Below are positions 1 to 6,786 of a stretch of 14,890 nucleotides of DNA, one piece after another. The notes beneath the pieces were generated by a model, which was given only the letters and a program-made list of their open reading frames with translations, searched no databases and was not told the DNA's origin. This DNA comes from Thermococcus sp. (GTDB lineage Archaea > Methanobacteriota_B > Thermococci > Thermococcales > Thermococcaceae), in NCBI GenBank assembly GCA_026987155.1, contig JALSNG010000034.1, positions 1-14,890 on the forward strand, in the 5' to 3' direction. Each line of letters opens with the position of its first letter. Within the stretch, counting starts at the first letter, position 1. Made by a program: the position numbers and the translations under genes.

Positions 1-906
1 CCGCTGGGCTTCTTCGAGGCTAGGGAGTTTCTGCCGAGGTATTCGGTTGAAGACTTTGTAAAAGCCTACGGGATCCTCGGGGGAACGCCGGCCTACCTGC
101 TGGAATTCGACGACTCCAAAGGCATTGAGGGGAACCTGAGAAACTATTTCCGCCCCGATTCATTCCTCTACAGCGATTCCCGCTTCGTCCTCAGGGAGGA
201 GCTTGAAGAACCAAGAAACTACTTCGCCATAATGGAGGCGGTGGCAAGGGGGAAGACAACACTCGGCGAGATAATGAATGAAACCGGGCTTGAGCGGGGA
301 ACCGTCGGGAAATACCTGAGCGTTCTCATCTACTTGAGCTTTGTGAGGAGAGAAATCCCAGTCACTGAAAGCAGGAAGAGCAGGAGGGGCCGTTATCACA
401 TAGCCGACCCCTACTTTGCCTTCTGGTTTCGCTACGTTCACCCAAACGAGGATTTGATAGAGACCGGGCAGGGTGACGTTCTCGTTGATATCGTAATGGA
501 AGACCTGAATGAATATCTGGGATGGGTCTTTGAGGACGTTTCCAAGCAGTTTTTGATAAGGCTGAACAGGGCTCAGAAACTACCCTTCCGCTTCACCAAA
601 ATCGGCCGCTGGTGGCGCAAGGGCGAGGAGGTTGACTTGGTGGCCCTGAATGAGAGCGAAAAAAAGGCTCTGTTTGTGGAAGTGAAGTGGAAAGAGCTAA
701 GCGAGAAAGATGCGAGGGGAGTTTTGAGAGACTTGGAAAGGAAGGCTGAGCTTGTTGGGCTTGAGGGCTGGGAGAGGAGCTATGGGATCGTTGCTAAGGG
801 AGTGGAGGGCAAGGAGGAGTTGAGAGCAGGGGGCTGGTGGGTTTGGGACTTGGAGGATTTCGAAAGGCTTATCTCTTCTGAAATCCAAATTCAGAGGGAG
901 GCATGA
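1..906 (+). CDS. Archaeal AAA ATPase with DUF234 C-terminal domain, 5' truncated by window edge
   Basis: The frame is open from base 1 to TGA at 904-906, giving 301 visible residues of a protein that starts outside the window. The P-loop part is missing. What remains is the end of the ATPase lid (LGGTPAYLLEF), a winged-helix-like segment at about visible residues 86-118 (LGEIMNETGLERGTVGKYLS), then a DUF234-type tail. The tail contains ADPYFAFWFRYV, typical of this family, and a PD-(D/E)XK-like pattern: Asp at 212 in GEEVDLVAL, then Glu227 and Lys229 in FVEVKW. These match archaeal ATPases of the PF01637 plus PF03008 type, which are numerous and variable in Thermococcales. Their role is not established; the nuclease-like core suggests DNA handling. 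An ATG at 232 is internal and not the start, because family-like sequence continues upstream of it. The stop lies just before the RBS-linked start of the next gene. Confidence 0.85.
   Translation, partial: PLGFFEAREFLPRYSVEDFVKAYGILGGTPAYLLEFDDSKGIEGNLRNYFRPDSFLYSDSRFVLREELEEPRNYFAIMEAVARGKTTLGEIMNETGLERGTVGKYLSVLIYLSFVRREIPVTESRKSRRGRYHIADPYFAFWFRYVHPNEDLIETGQGDVLVDIVMEDLNEYLGWVFEDVSKQFLIRLNRAQKLPFRFTKIGRWWRKGEEVDLVALNESEKKALFVEVKWKELSEKDARGVLRDLERKAELVGLEGWERSYGIVAKGVEGKEELRAGGWWVWDLEDFERLISSEIQIQREA
896..901 (+). promoter_or_regulatory. Ribosome binding site GGGAGG for the gene at 909
   Basis: GGGAGG lies inside the last codons of the ATPase gene, 7 bases before ATG 909. It is only 1 base before ATG 903, so it favours 909 as the start of the following (now broken) gene and suggests that the two were co-transcribed. 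Confidence 0.55.
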
Positions 907-908
907 CA

Positions 909-2020
909 ATGGTGCTCACACGGAAGAAAACAGGAATAGTAGTGGTGGAAGAAAAAAAGAGATTCAGAACGGTACAGAGGAAGGAACAGGTAGATGTGTA
1001 CACGGCACCCACAGGACGTAACAGCACAGTATTTGCCAAAATTGCCCAGATCGCCGCAGGATTGCCCGACCTGCACCCAACACACACTGGGCCAGCGATA
1101 GAACGCGCTTTATATCTGAGAGGGAAACACCAACAGAGGTAGGATACGATTTTCTGATAGGCCTGTTCACTGGGTTAGCAAGAGATGGCGTCGGCGGCGC
1201 ACACACAAATCACGTAGAGTTCCGCTTCCACAACATACTCAAGGAAATCGGTGAAGAAGTCGGAGAAATCCGCGGCCTGGATGAAATAAGACCCTTAAAA
1301 GACGTAACCACCCACAAACCTGCCAAAGGTGTAAAGGTACCACGGTTCCGTGAATTCCTGCAGAAGCACAGAGAGAAGGTAATCGAAGAGACGACAGATG
1401 CCATCTACACAGCCTACAAAATGAGGGGAAAGCTCATCGATAAGGAGAAAATCAGAAAGGCCGTTGAGAATGCTATTGAGATTTCGGACAAACTTGCGCA
1501 CAACATATTCGATAACCGAGCAGATCCGTATTGGATCGCTGTTAATCACTACAACAACTTGTATAATCAACCGCCGCCAGTCCAGCTGACTGGGATATTT
1601 GACGGACTTCTCCGAGTACCGCGGGAGAAAGTGCTTGAAACAATAGGAGATCACATAATCGAACTGAAGAAGGTATTCCCAAACGTCGTAAAACCAGAGG
1701 AAGTTTATGGTGACCTATGGTATGAATTCCTCAAGAAGAAGGGAATCGATCCGAAAATACTGGAGCCGATCGGGGAGAAACCAAAATCCTCTGAGGAGAA
1801 GATTTCCACCTTTACCGAGCTTCTCGCCATAGCTAAAGCCCTCAAATACGCGGGATTCTCAAGCGAAGCGATGAAGAGAGCGGAGAGGGACTTACTTAAC
1901 AGGCTCGACCGGCTTCTCGAAAACCCTGAGGAAAACGCCATCGAGATAGCCTATACGGTTAAGCTCCTTAGGCTCGTTCAGCGGGGTGAGATAGAGAAAA
2001 TAAGGGAATTCGCTAGGTGA
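909..2020 (+). pseudogene. Unrecognised protein of about 370 codons, probably disrupted by a frameshift
   Basis: Two frames join into one gene-like stretch. Frame 3 runs from ATG 909 (well-placed RBS) to TAG 1140-1142. Frame 2 is open from 1022 to TGA 2018-2020 and has no ATG, GTG or TTG that I can find before 1421. Protein-like sequence continues in frame 2 well upstream of 1421 (for example VGYDFLIGLFTGLARDGVGG), so 1421 is unlikely to be a genuine start; it also lacks a clear RBS. A single-base loss somewhere around 1095-1125 would explain the switch. The product would be soluble, charged and largely helical, with Glu/Lys/Leu-rich helices in the last 80 residues. I recognise no domain. The first half looks more A-rich than the flanking genes, hinting at acquisition. 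The end overlaps the end of the converging ATPase by 8 bases. An intact shorter protein of 199 residues from 1421 is the alternative. Confidence 0.5.
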
Positions 2021-3170
2021 TGTTGTAAAGGAACTCCGGAACCTCCGAGCCCTTCAGAACCCTAACGTTCCTTGGATAGCGTCTCCTTTTCTCCCCAGAC
2101 TTAACCTCCACCTTCAGCCCACCGGCTATCGCGTCTATCTCATAGGAATTCCGATAGTAGTAAACCTCGCCGAACTTCCGGTAGAGGTGCTCCTGGACGA
2201 GCCACTCGTAGAGGACTGGTCTACCAACCCTTCTCCGAGTCCAGAGTTCCATAGCTTTAATTATCAGCGGATCGCGCAGGACGAGCTTCCTCTCCTTCCT
2301 TGGATATACCTTCCCGTCTCCGCCGAGGTAGGGAATCTGGAGCAAAACGTGAAGCGCCTCGAATAGCTCAACGTAGTCCCTGGACGTGTGGGGTGATATT
2401 CCCAGGGCTCTAGCTATGGAACTGAAGGAAACCGGCGATGGAGCTTTGTCGAGTATTGAGCCCATTACATCCCTCGCCAGATCCGTTGAGCGATCCAAAG
2501 CTTTTATGTCCGCCCTCAGAAAGCCAACGAGTTCTTCCACCTTTAAAGTCCCGTTGAGATACGCCAGATAGCCACCGGTACCGAGGTAATCCTCAAAGAC
2601 CTCCTCCGCCTTGGAGGGGAAAAAGTCCTCATAGAAGAGACCATAGTAATCACGGAAGCTCAGGGGCATGACCTCAACAGTTTTTCCATAACCCTTCCTC
2701 CCGCCGAAGGTTTCGAAGTGCCTTCCAATGGTCAGGGAAATCGAACCCGTGACGGTAACAACGTCGTTGCTCAGTTCGCCCCGGTCGATGAGGAACTTTA
2801 ACGCCCTCCACCAGTCTGAGACGAGACTTACTTCATCGAGGAATATAAAGGCGCCCCTAAGCCCTTTCCTCCGCTTCAGCTTGATGTACTCGTTGAGTAC
2901 CTCCAAGAGTTCTTCATAATCCTCCAGAACGTCGCAGCTGAAGTAAAAGACCTGATAGGGGCTCTCAACCCTCTGAAGGAGCTCCCTGATTAGGAGTTTC
3001 ACGCCGAGGGTTTTCCCGACACGCCTTGGACCGACGACGAAGTTGAGGGAGAAGGGCTTCAGGGACAGTTCATCGAGCCACTTGGGTTTGATACGATACG
3101 TGAGCTTCTCAAAAAGCTCCCAGTCCCTGTCGGGTTCGCTGAACCACCACGGGTTTTGAAGTTCCATCAT
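2013..3170 (-). CDS. AAA_14/DUF4143 family ATPase (COG1373)
   Basis: 385 residues from ATG 3170. The visible motifs are Walker A VVGPRRVGKT (Lys53), Walker B FIFLDE (Asp112-Glu113), a sensor-like TVTGSIS near 139-145, and a DUF4143 tail ending in a PD-(D/E)XK-like core (Asp346 in YEIDAIAG, Glu355 and Lys357 in VEVKSG). This is the architecture of COG1373 ATPases, which are frequent, patchily distributed and often linked to mobile or stress modules; their biochemical role is not known. The frame is open further upstream (ATG at 3221), but that extension would translate the promoter: TTTTTAAA at 3193-3200 sits about 25 bases before ATG 3170, fitting a leaderless transcript. The next codon (3167) is also ATG and equally possible. 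The gene converges on the broken gene to its left and is preceded by a striking operator-like array. Confidence 0.88.
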   Translation of the reverse strand: MMELQNPWWFSEPDRDWELFEKLTYRIKPKWLDELSLKPFSLNFVVGPRRVGKTLGVKLLIRELLQRVESPYQVFYFSCDVLEDYEELLEVLNEYIKLKRRKGLRGAFIFLDEVSLVSDWWRALKFLIDRGELSNDVVTVTGSISLTIGRHFETFGGRKGYGKTVEVMPLSFRDYYGLFYEDFFPSKAEEVFEDYLGTGGYLAYLNGTLKVEELVGFLRADIKALDRSTDLARDVMGSILDKAPSPVSFSSIARALGISPHTSRDYVELFEALHVLLQIPYLGGDGKVYPRKERKLVLRDPLIIKAMELWTRRRVGRPVLYEWLVQEHLYRKFGEVYYYRNSYEIDAIAGGLKVEVKSGEKRRRYPRNVRVLKGSEVPEFLYNIT

Positions 3171-3171
3171 G

Positions 3172-3254
3172 TGCAGTAATAGTGCAAGGGGATTTAAAAA
3201 GATTTTGCACTCCCACTGCAAGCTCTTTTTAAATTCCTTTGCAGTGAGGATGCA
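3172..3254. repeat. Three TGCA-N7-TGCA sites at 34-bp period around divergent TATA boxes
   Basis: Exact sites lie at 3172-3186, 3206-3220 and 3240-3254. Each is TGCA, seven variable bases, TGCA, so half-sites repeat every 11 bp, about one helical turn. Each pair of sites is separated by exactly 19 bp. The two spacers are inverted copies of one another (CTTTTTAAAT core read outward from the middle site), so the whole block is mirror-symmetric. The two outer sites extend to TTGCA/TGCAA on at least one side. TATA-like elements occupy the spacers, so a bound protein would cover the promoter and start site of the ATPase gene at 3170. The geometry looks like a cooperative operator. The regulator is unknown. 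Confidence 0.75.
3193..3200 (-). promoter_or_regulatory. TATA box of the COG1373 ATPase gene
   Basis: TTTTTAAA on the minus strand lies between the first and second TGCA sites, about 25 bases from ATG 3170. It predicts initiation within the gene-proximal TGCA site and an almost leaderless mRNA. A mirrored copy at 3226-3233 points right, toward the vapC remnant in antisense, and has no evident gene to drive. Confidence 0.6.
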
Positions 3255-3461
3255 ATCTATTTAAAGACCCCAATCGCATCAACGCCATCAAAGTCGGAAT
3301 CTCTTTGGCGAGCTTCCTAAAAGAGACGTAAACTGCTTCGTTGATTGAAATCTGAGAGATAACAGCTCGTCTTCTGAAGTCAGTACGTTTCTCGCTCTTG
3401 GAGTTAAAGATGTCGTGAAAAGAAAGTTGTAGATGATGTTGGCATCAATGTATGTCCTCAA
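3229..3461 (-). pseudogene. VapC-like PIN-domain toxin remnant, frameshifted and C-terminally truncated
   Basis: Translation from a TTG at 3461, whose last two bases are the first two of the antitoxin stop, gives RTYIDANIIYNFLF, the classic first strand of a PIN domain with its first catalytic Asp. The frame stays PIN-like to about RARNVL. The sequence then continues convincingly only in another frame from about 3366 (ISINEAVYVSFRKLA), the second PIN segment with its conserved Glu. After about 3290 the similarity fades into the ATPase promoter array, and a nominal stop comes at 3229-3231. Family members are usually about 130-150 residues; the C-terminal half with the last acidic residues is absent. 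The product cannot be a working ribonuclease. The left boundary is approximate. Confidence 0.7.
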
Positions 3462-3676
3462 AGCCCTTTAGCTGGAGCGTAGGTGTCGAGCTCCTCAACG
3501 GAGGCCTCTCCGAGTATTCCCATGTAGCCCTCAACGGGACGTTTCTTACGTTTTTTCTTTGATTTTAATTCAAGGTAGATTCGAAGGGCTTCAAGCTCAA
3601 GCTCTCTTTCAATCACCCGTCTGGTCTCCTCACTAATCTTTCCTGGTAGTTCCACGCGAAAGGTAACTTCTTCCAT
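3458..3676 (-). CDS. vapB: VapB-like antitoxin, intact
   Basis: 72 residues from ATG 3676, with GGTGAG just upstream. The N-terminal part (VTFRVELPGKISEETRRVIE) looks like a small DNA-binding/dimerisation strand-helix region. It is followed by a Glu/Leu-rich helix, a lysine cluster (KSKKKRKKR) and a C-terminal tail GYMGILGEASVEELDTY, the form typical of the toxin-binding tail of archaeal VapB proteins. Its stop overlaps the first codon of the vapC remnant, the usual coupled arrangement. The gene starts 27 bases after the stop of the deoxyhypusine synthase gene on the same strand and may be read through from it. With the toxin destroyed, this is an orphan antitoxin. The family call rests on context and tail pattern. 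Confidence 0.7.
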   Translation of the reverse strand: MEEVTFRVELPGKISEETRRVIERELELEALRIYLELKSKKKRKKRPVEGYMGILGEASVEELDTYAPAKGL

Positions 3677-3703
3677 GCTCTCACCGCTCTTAGTTTGGAT
3701 TCA

Positions 3704-4726
3704 TCAGATATAACCCTGTCCCCTCATCACCTTCCACACTAACAGAGGGAAGACAAGCGTTGCATCGGCCCATATCTCGACGTAATCAGCTTTTGCCCGT
3801 ATCTTGCCCCAGCTGACACCTTCGCTCGGAGGTGCACCGCTCAGTGAGCCGTCCCAGGGGATTGCCGTCGTCACGTAAATCGCGTAGTCGGTTCCACCCC
3901 TGAAGAGGTTGGCGTTGATTATCGCGTGCTTGGGTAGAGACCCTCCAAGGATTATAGAGGCGGTTTCCTTCGCTGTGACAGCTAAATTGTTGAGCTTCAC
4001 GATGTCGTTGGCAATATCAATGATCAGCCCCCTGTCACCGCGCTCCTCCTTGAAGAAGTAGAGCATGTCCCCTATCGAGCCATCGGTTATGGCCGGACAA
4101 AAGATAGGGATTTCTCTTTTATAGGCCCAGTAAATCACGCTCTTCTCCTTCTCCTCCCCGAGCTTCTCGTCCATGAAACGGCCCATCTCGTGGATAAACT
4201 CGCTCGCCGTCATCGGCTTCTCTCGCTCCTTTTCCATTTCAAGAATCCTCTCGAAGAAGGGAATCATGTACTTCTCGAATTCGATGTAGCGGTCGTTGGG
4301 CACGAAGATGTTGCCTATCCTGTTTATGCCCTTCTCGCGCATCAGAGCATCGTTGACGTACCAGTCGCCGAGGATGAACGGCTTTAGGGCCTTTATGAAG
4401 TCCTCTTCTATTCCGCCGGCGGTAGTTACAATGACGTCAACCTTGCCTTCCTTCACGAGCCACGCGATTATCTCCCTCAACCCGGAGGAGATTATGTTTG
4501 ATGTGTAGCCGAGGAAGACCCTGACCTCTTCCCCCTTAGCGCGCTTCTCTTCCACTTTCTTCCATATTTTTATCGCCTTTCCGAGGTGCGTCGCCTGAAA
4601 GCCTATTCTCTCGTAATAATCCAGAACCTCTTCAAGGCTTGAAACCACATCCAACCAGGGCCCCTCGACTGGAAGGCCCTCTACCTCTTCGCTCTCCTTT
4701 AGCACTATGTCCTTTGGCTCGGTCAT
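3704..4726 (-). CDS. dys: Deoxyhypusine synthase
   Basis: 340 residues. The enzyme transfers the aminobutyl group of spermidine, with NAD, to one lysine of translation factor aIF5A, the first step of hypusine formation. Family signatures are clear: YTSNIISSG (74-82), TTAGGIEED (101-109), CPAITDGSIGD (210-220), the GG..PKH segment (261-267), GAPPSE (297-302) and SWGK with the expected catalytic Lys308. Length is normal for archaeal homologues. The ATG at 4726 is chosen over a TTG nine bases upstream: TTTAAA at 4750-4755 lies about 25 bases before it, fitting a leaderless transcript. The gene follows the GltD-like gene after 34 bases but has its own promoter. The cytosolic protein is expected to be essential. 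The partner gene for aIF5A is not in the window. Confidence 0.96.
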   Translation of the reverse strand: MTEPKDIVLKESEEVEGLPVEGPWLDVVSSLEEVLDYYERIGFQATHLGKAIKIWKKVEEKRAKGEEVRVFLGYTSNIISSGLREIIAWLVKEGKVDVIVTTAGGIEEDFIKALKPFILGDWYVNDALMREKGINRIGNIFVPNDRYIEFEKYMIPFFERILEMEKEREKPMTASEFIHEMGRFMDEKLGEEKEKSVIYWAYKREIPIFCPAITDGSIGDMLYFFKEERGDRGLIIDIANDIVKLNNLAVTAKETASIILGGSLPKHAIINANLFRGGTDYAIYVTTAIPWDGSLSGAPPSEGVSWGKIRAKADYVEIWADATLVFPLLVWKVMRGQGYI

Positions 4727-4749
4727 GGGGAACAATTGGAAAGGGGGTG

Positions 4750-4755
4750 TTTAAA
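4750..4755 (-). promoter_or_regulatory. TATA box of dys
   Basis: TTTAAA, reading CTTTAAACA on the minus strand, about 25 bases before ATG 4726. It sits in the 34-base gap after the GltD-like gene and supports both the chosen dys start and independent transcription. Confidence 0.6.
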
Positions 4756-4760
4756 GTTTT

Positions 4761-5807
4761 CTAACACCTTCCCCTCATGACATCCCCGATTAGACGCGTT
4801 GTAGCCGCTATTGGGAAAACTCTCCTTGGGGCCTTTCTGAGGAGCCACTCTTCAATCTTATGGGCGGCCGCTTTGCCACCACGTATCGCGGTTCCTATGT
4901 TCCTCGGGGCAACAACGTCGCCCGCAAAGAATATCCCCACATCCTGCAGGATTTTTTCACTGGCACACATAACTTCCCTTATCGGACTCGTTGGAAGCTG
5001 TCCTATGGCATAGGCGATTACATCGGCGTCGATAATGAACCGCTCATCGGTTGTGAGAACGCTTCCCTCAACTATTTTAGTCTTGGCGAACTCCACGGCT
5101 TCCACCCTCTCATCGCCGAGAATCCTGACTGGAGTGGCGTACTCGATGAACTCCACCCCTTCCTGGATGTACTTTCTGATCTCGTTCTTTGCATAACTGT
5201 GTTCAATGGATCTTCTGTAAGCCATTGTTACCTTTTCGGCACCCAAAAGTTTCGCCTCAAGGACTACGTCAACGGCGGTGTAACCCGCGCCTATCACGAG
5301 AACGTGTTTCCCTTTGAGGTCCGGAACCTTGTGCCAGCTTCTGTATCCGAGCCTGGCGAGTTTTATGTCGTGGAGAAGGCGCAGTGCATCGTAAACGCCG
5401 GGCAGTTCCACTCCAGGAACCTTCAGTTTTCTTGGCCTCCATGCTCCCGTTGCTATCAGAATGGCATCAAACTCTCCCAAGAGGCGTTCTATGGAGACAA
5501 AATGTTCCGCCCACTCATCCCCCAATTCTTTGGGTGAATCATAGATGACCTTGGTTCTGAAGTGAAAGTTCACCCCCAGCTCCTCAAGGGCCCTCACACC
5601 GGCCCTCACACTACTTATGGGAATCCTTGCTTCTGGGATCGCAAAGGCAACCATTCCCCCACCTTCGGGCATTTTATCGTAAACGTGAACCTCGTAACCC
5701 TTGCACGCAAGGTGACCTGCCGCAGCCAAACCCGCCGGCCCCGCCCCAACCACGGCCACTCTAAAGGGTTTTCCACTCTCCCTATCCCTGCATACGTAAA
5801 ACCTCAC
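4761..5807 (-). CDS. GltD-like NAD(P)H/FAD oxidoreductase without Fe-S domain
   Basis: 348 residues from a GTG at 5807, preceded by a strong GGAGGTGAT site. It has two Rossmann folds: an FAD-binding VVGAGPAGLAAAGHLA (from about 19), EGGGMVAFAIPE (48-59), the ATG motif at 119-121, an NAD(P)-binding VIGAGYTAVDVVLEA (171-185), MAYRRS, and the second FAD motif FFAGDVVAPRNIGTA (294-308). This is the fold of the glutamate synthase small subunit, NfnB and dihydropyrimidine dehydrogenase electron-entry domains. The usual N-terminal domain with two [4Fe-4S] clusters is absent, and no large subunit is nearby. It may pass electrons to an unidentified partner. Annotation as glutamate synthase would overstate the evidence. 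It is divergent from the SDR gene and lies upstream of dys on the same strand. Confidence 0.85.
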   Translation of the reverse strand: MRFYVCRDRESGKPFRVAVVGAGPAGLAAAGHLACKGYEVHVYDKMPEGGGMVAFAIPEARIPISSVRAGVRALEELGVNFHFRTKVIYDSPKELGDEWAEHFVSIERLLGEFDAILIATGAWRPRKLKVPGVELPGVYDALRLLHDIKLARLGYRSWHKVPDLKGKHVLVIGAGYTAVDVVLEAKLLGAEKVTMAYRRSIEHSYAKNEIRKYIQEGVEFIEYATPVRILGDERVEAVEFAKTKIVEGSVLTTDERFIIDADVIAYAIGQLPTSPIREVMCASEKILQDVGIFFAGDVVAPRNIGTAIRGGKAAAHKIEEWLLRKAPRRVFPIAATTRLIGDVMRGRC

Positions 5808-5810
5808 CCA

Positions 5811-5880
5811 ATCACCTCCAAAATTTTCGAGAAACCCCAGTTTTTGTCGAATAGTTCTCGGTTTATTAGTCTTTCCCGAG
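5811..5880 (-). promoter_or_regulatory. Promoter and RBS of the GltD-like gene, with a small inverted repeat
   Basis: The RBS GGAGGTGAT (5811-5819) decides the GTG start. About 55 bases upstream of the start, a TAATAAA-like TATA element (5862-5868) lies between the arms CTCGG (5857-5861) and CCGAG (5876-5880). An inverted repeat around a TATA box could be an operator, but the 5-bp arms are short. The remainder of this 171-base divergent gap shows nothing else I can name. Confidence 0.4.
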
Positions 5881-5948
5881 GTGATTTGTCAGAAATTCAA
5901 GAGGAAAGCATGTATCACCTGGAGAGATATCAAAATGACAAACGCTAA

Positions 5949-5958
5949 CTTTTAATTG
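5949..5958 (+). promoter_or_regulatory. TATA box of the SDR gene
   Basis: CTTTTAATTG ends 21 bases before ATG 5979, the spacing expected for a leaderless Thermococcales transcript. No Shine-Dalgarno sequence precedes the ATG, which agrees. Confidence 0.5.
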
Positions 5959-5978
5959 GCCACTTCATATCAACCCAC

Positions 5979-6779
5979 ATGGCGGGAGATGTATCCGGAA
6001 AAAGGGTGCTGGTAACTGCATCCTCGCGGGGCATTGGGTTTAACATCGCAAGGGAGCTCTTAATTAGGGGTGCAAGAGTAACCATAAATTCTCGAAACCC
6101 GGAGAACCTATCAAGGGCCCTGGAGAAGCTTGAGAGGTATGGTGTGGCTCACGGGGTAAGGGGGGACCTAAGAAAAAGAGAGGATCTGGAAAAACTCCTC
6201 TCAACTTCCTGGAAGCTGATGAATGGAATAGATGCCCTGGTGTGGAACGCTCCAAACGTCTCCTGCGAACCATGCTTTCTCCATGAGGCTAATTACGATG
6301 ACTGGGTTGAAGCGGCCCTCATTCACTCCGTTGCCCCAGGTTACCTGAGCTCCCTTCTCGTTGAACGGTGGCTCAGGGAGAGAACGAATGGAACAATCAT
6401 TTACCTAAGCTCCGCCTCAGTAAAGGAACCCATGCCTCCTTTGGTCTTGGCTGACGTCTCAAGGGCGGGTCTAATCCAGCTTGCAAAGGGTCTCTCCCGG
6501 AACTACGGGAAAAAGGGAATACGCGCGTATGCAGTTCTCCTTGGTAGCTTTGACACACCGGGGGCCAGAAAAAACCTTTTGGAAGTTTCCAGGATAAAAG
6601 GAGAGCCCTTTGGTGAGACCTGGAAAAGAGAGGTCCTAAACAGAACTCCCCTCCATCGAACCGGAAAATGGGAGGAGCTGGGTTCTCTGCTGACCTTCCT
6701 TCTAAGCAGAGACGCAGAGTACCTGCTTGGTTCTACCCTACTCATGGATGGTGCAATGACGAGGGCAGTGATGCTCTGA
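5979..6779 (+). CDS. Divergent short-chain dehydrogenase/reductase lacking the YxxxK pair
   Basis: 266 residues, normal SDR length. It has an N-terminal Rossmann motif VTASSRGIG (in place of TGxxxGIG), INSRN for cofactor choice, GDLR, WNAP in place of NNAG, and the Ser segment IIYLSSASV. Where an active SDR has YxxSK, this protein reads LADVSRAGLIQLAKG, so Tyr aligns with Ala and Lys with Arg. The C-terminal end (TFLLSRDAEYLLGSTLLMDGAM) is a normal SDR closing segment. Cofactor binding is likely; standard dehydrogenase chemistry is doubtful. Similar SDR-like proteins with Ser-Asn or other residues at this place occur in bacteria and archaea, so this may be a recognised non-classical subgroup, but I cannot name the reaction. 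The gene is transcribed alone and converges on pelA with a 7-base gap. Confidence 0.85.
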   Translation: MAGDVSGKRVLVTASSRGIGFNIARELLIRGARVTINSRNPENLSRALEKLERYGVAHGVRGDLRKREDLEKLLSTSWKLMNGIDALVWNAPNVSCEPCFLHEANYDDWVEAALIHSVAPGYLSSLLVERWLRERTNGTIIYLSSASVKEPMPPLVLADVSRAGLIQLAKGLSRNYGKKGIRAYAVLLGSFDTPGARKNLLEVSRIKGEPFGETWKREVLNRTPLHRTGKWEELGSLLTFLLSRDAEYLLGSTLLMDGAMTRAVML

Positions 6780-6786
6780 GGAGGAA

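Noticed and set aside
1122..1128. GGGAAAC heptamer that resembles a programmed -1 frameshift site near the frame switch.
   Set aside because: In frame 3 the codons are GGG AAA, not the required G GGA AAC phase, and no downstream stem was seen. A simple disabling mutation is more likely.
3172..3254. Regularly spaced repeats that might be a CRISPR-like array.
   Set aside because: The repeated unit is only TGCA half-sites, the spacers are inverted copies with TATA boxes, and the block lies on a promoter; it lacks repeat-spacer structure.
3274..3288. A possible fourth TGCA site one period further right.
   Set aside because: Only CGCA, shifted by one base, is present and the second half-site is missing.
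4727..4735. TTG start for deoxyhypusine synthase nine bases upstream.
   Set aside because: The ATG at 4726 has correct spacing to the TATA box for a leaderless transcript, and ATG is preferred.
4860..5537. 225-codon frame antisense to the GltD-like gene.
   Set aside because: The opposite frame has clear FAD and NAD motifs, so this one is a shadow.
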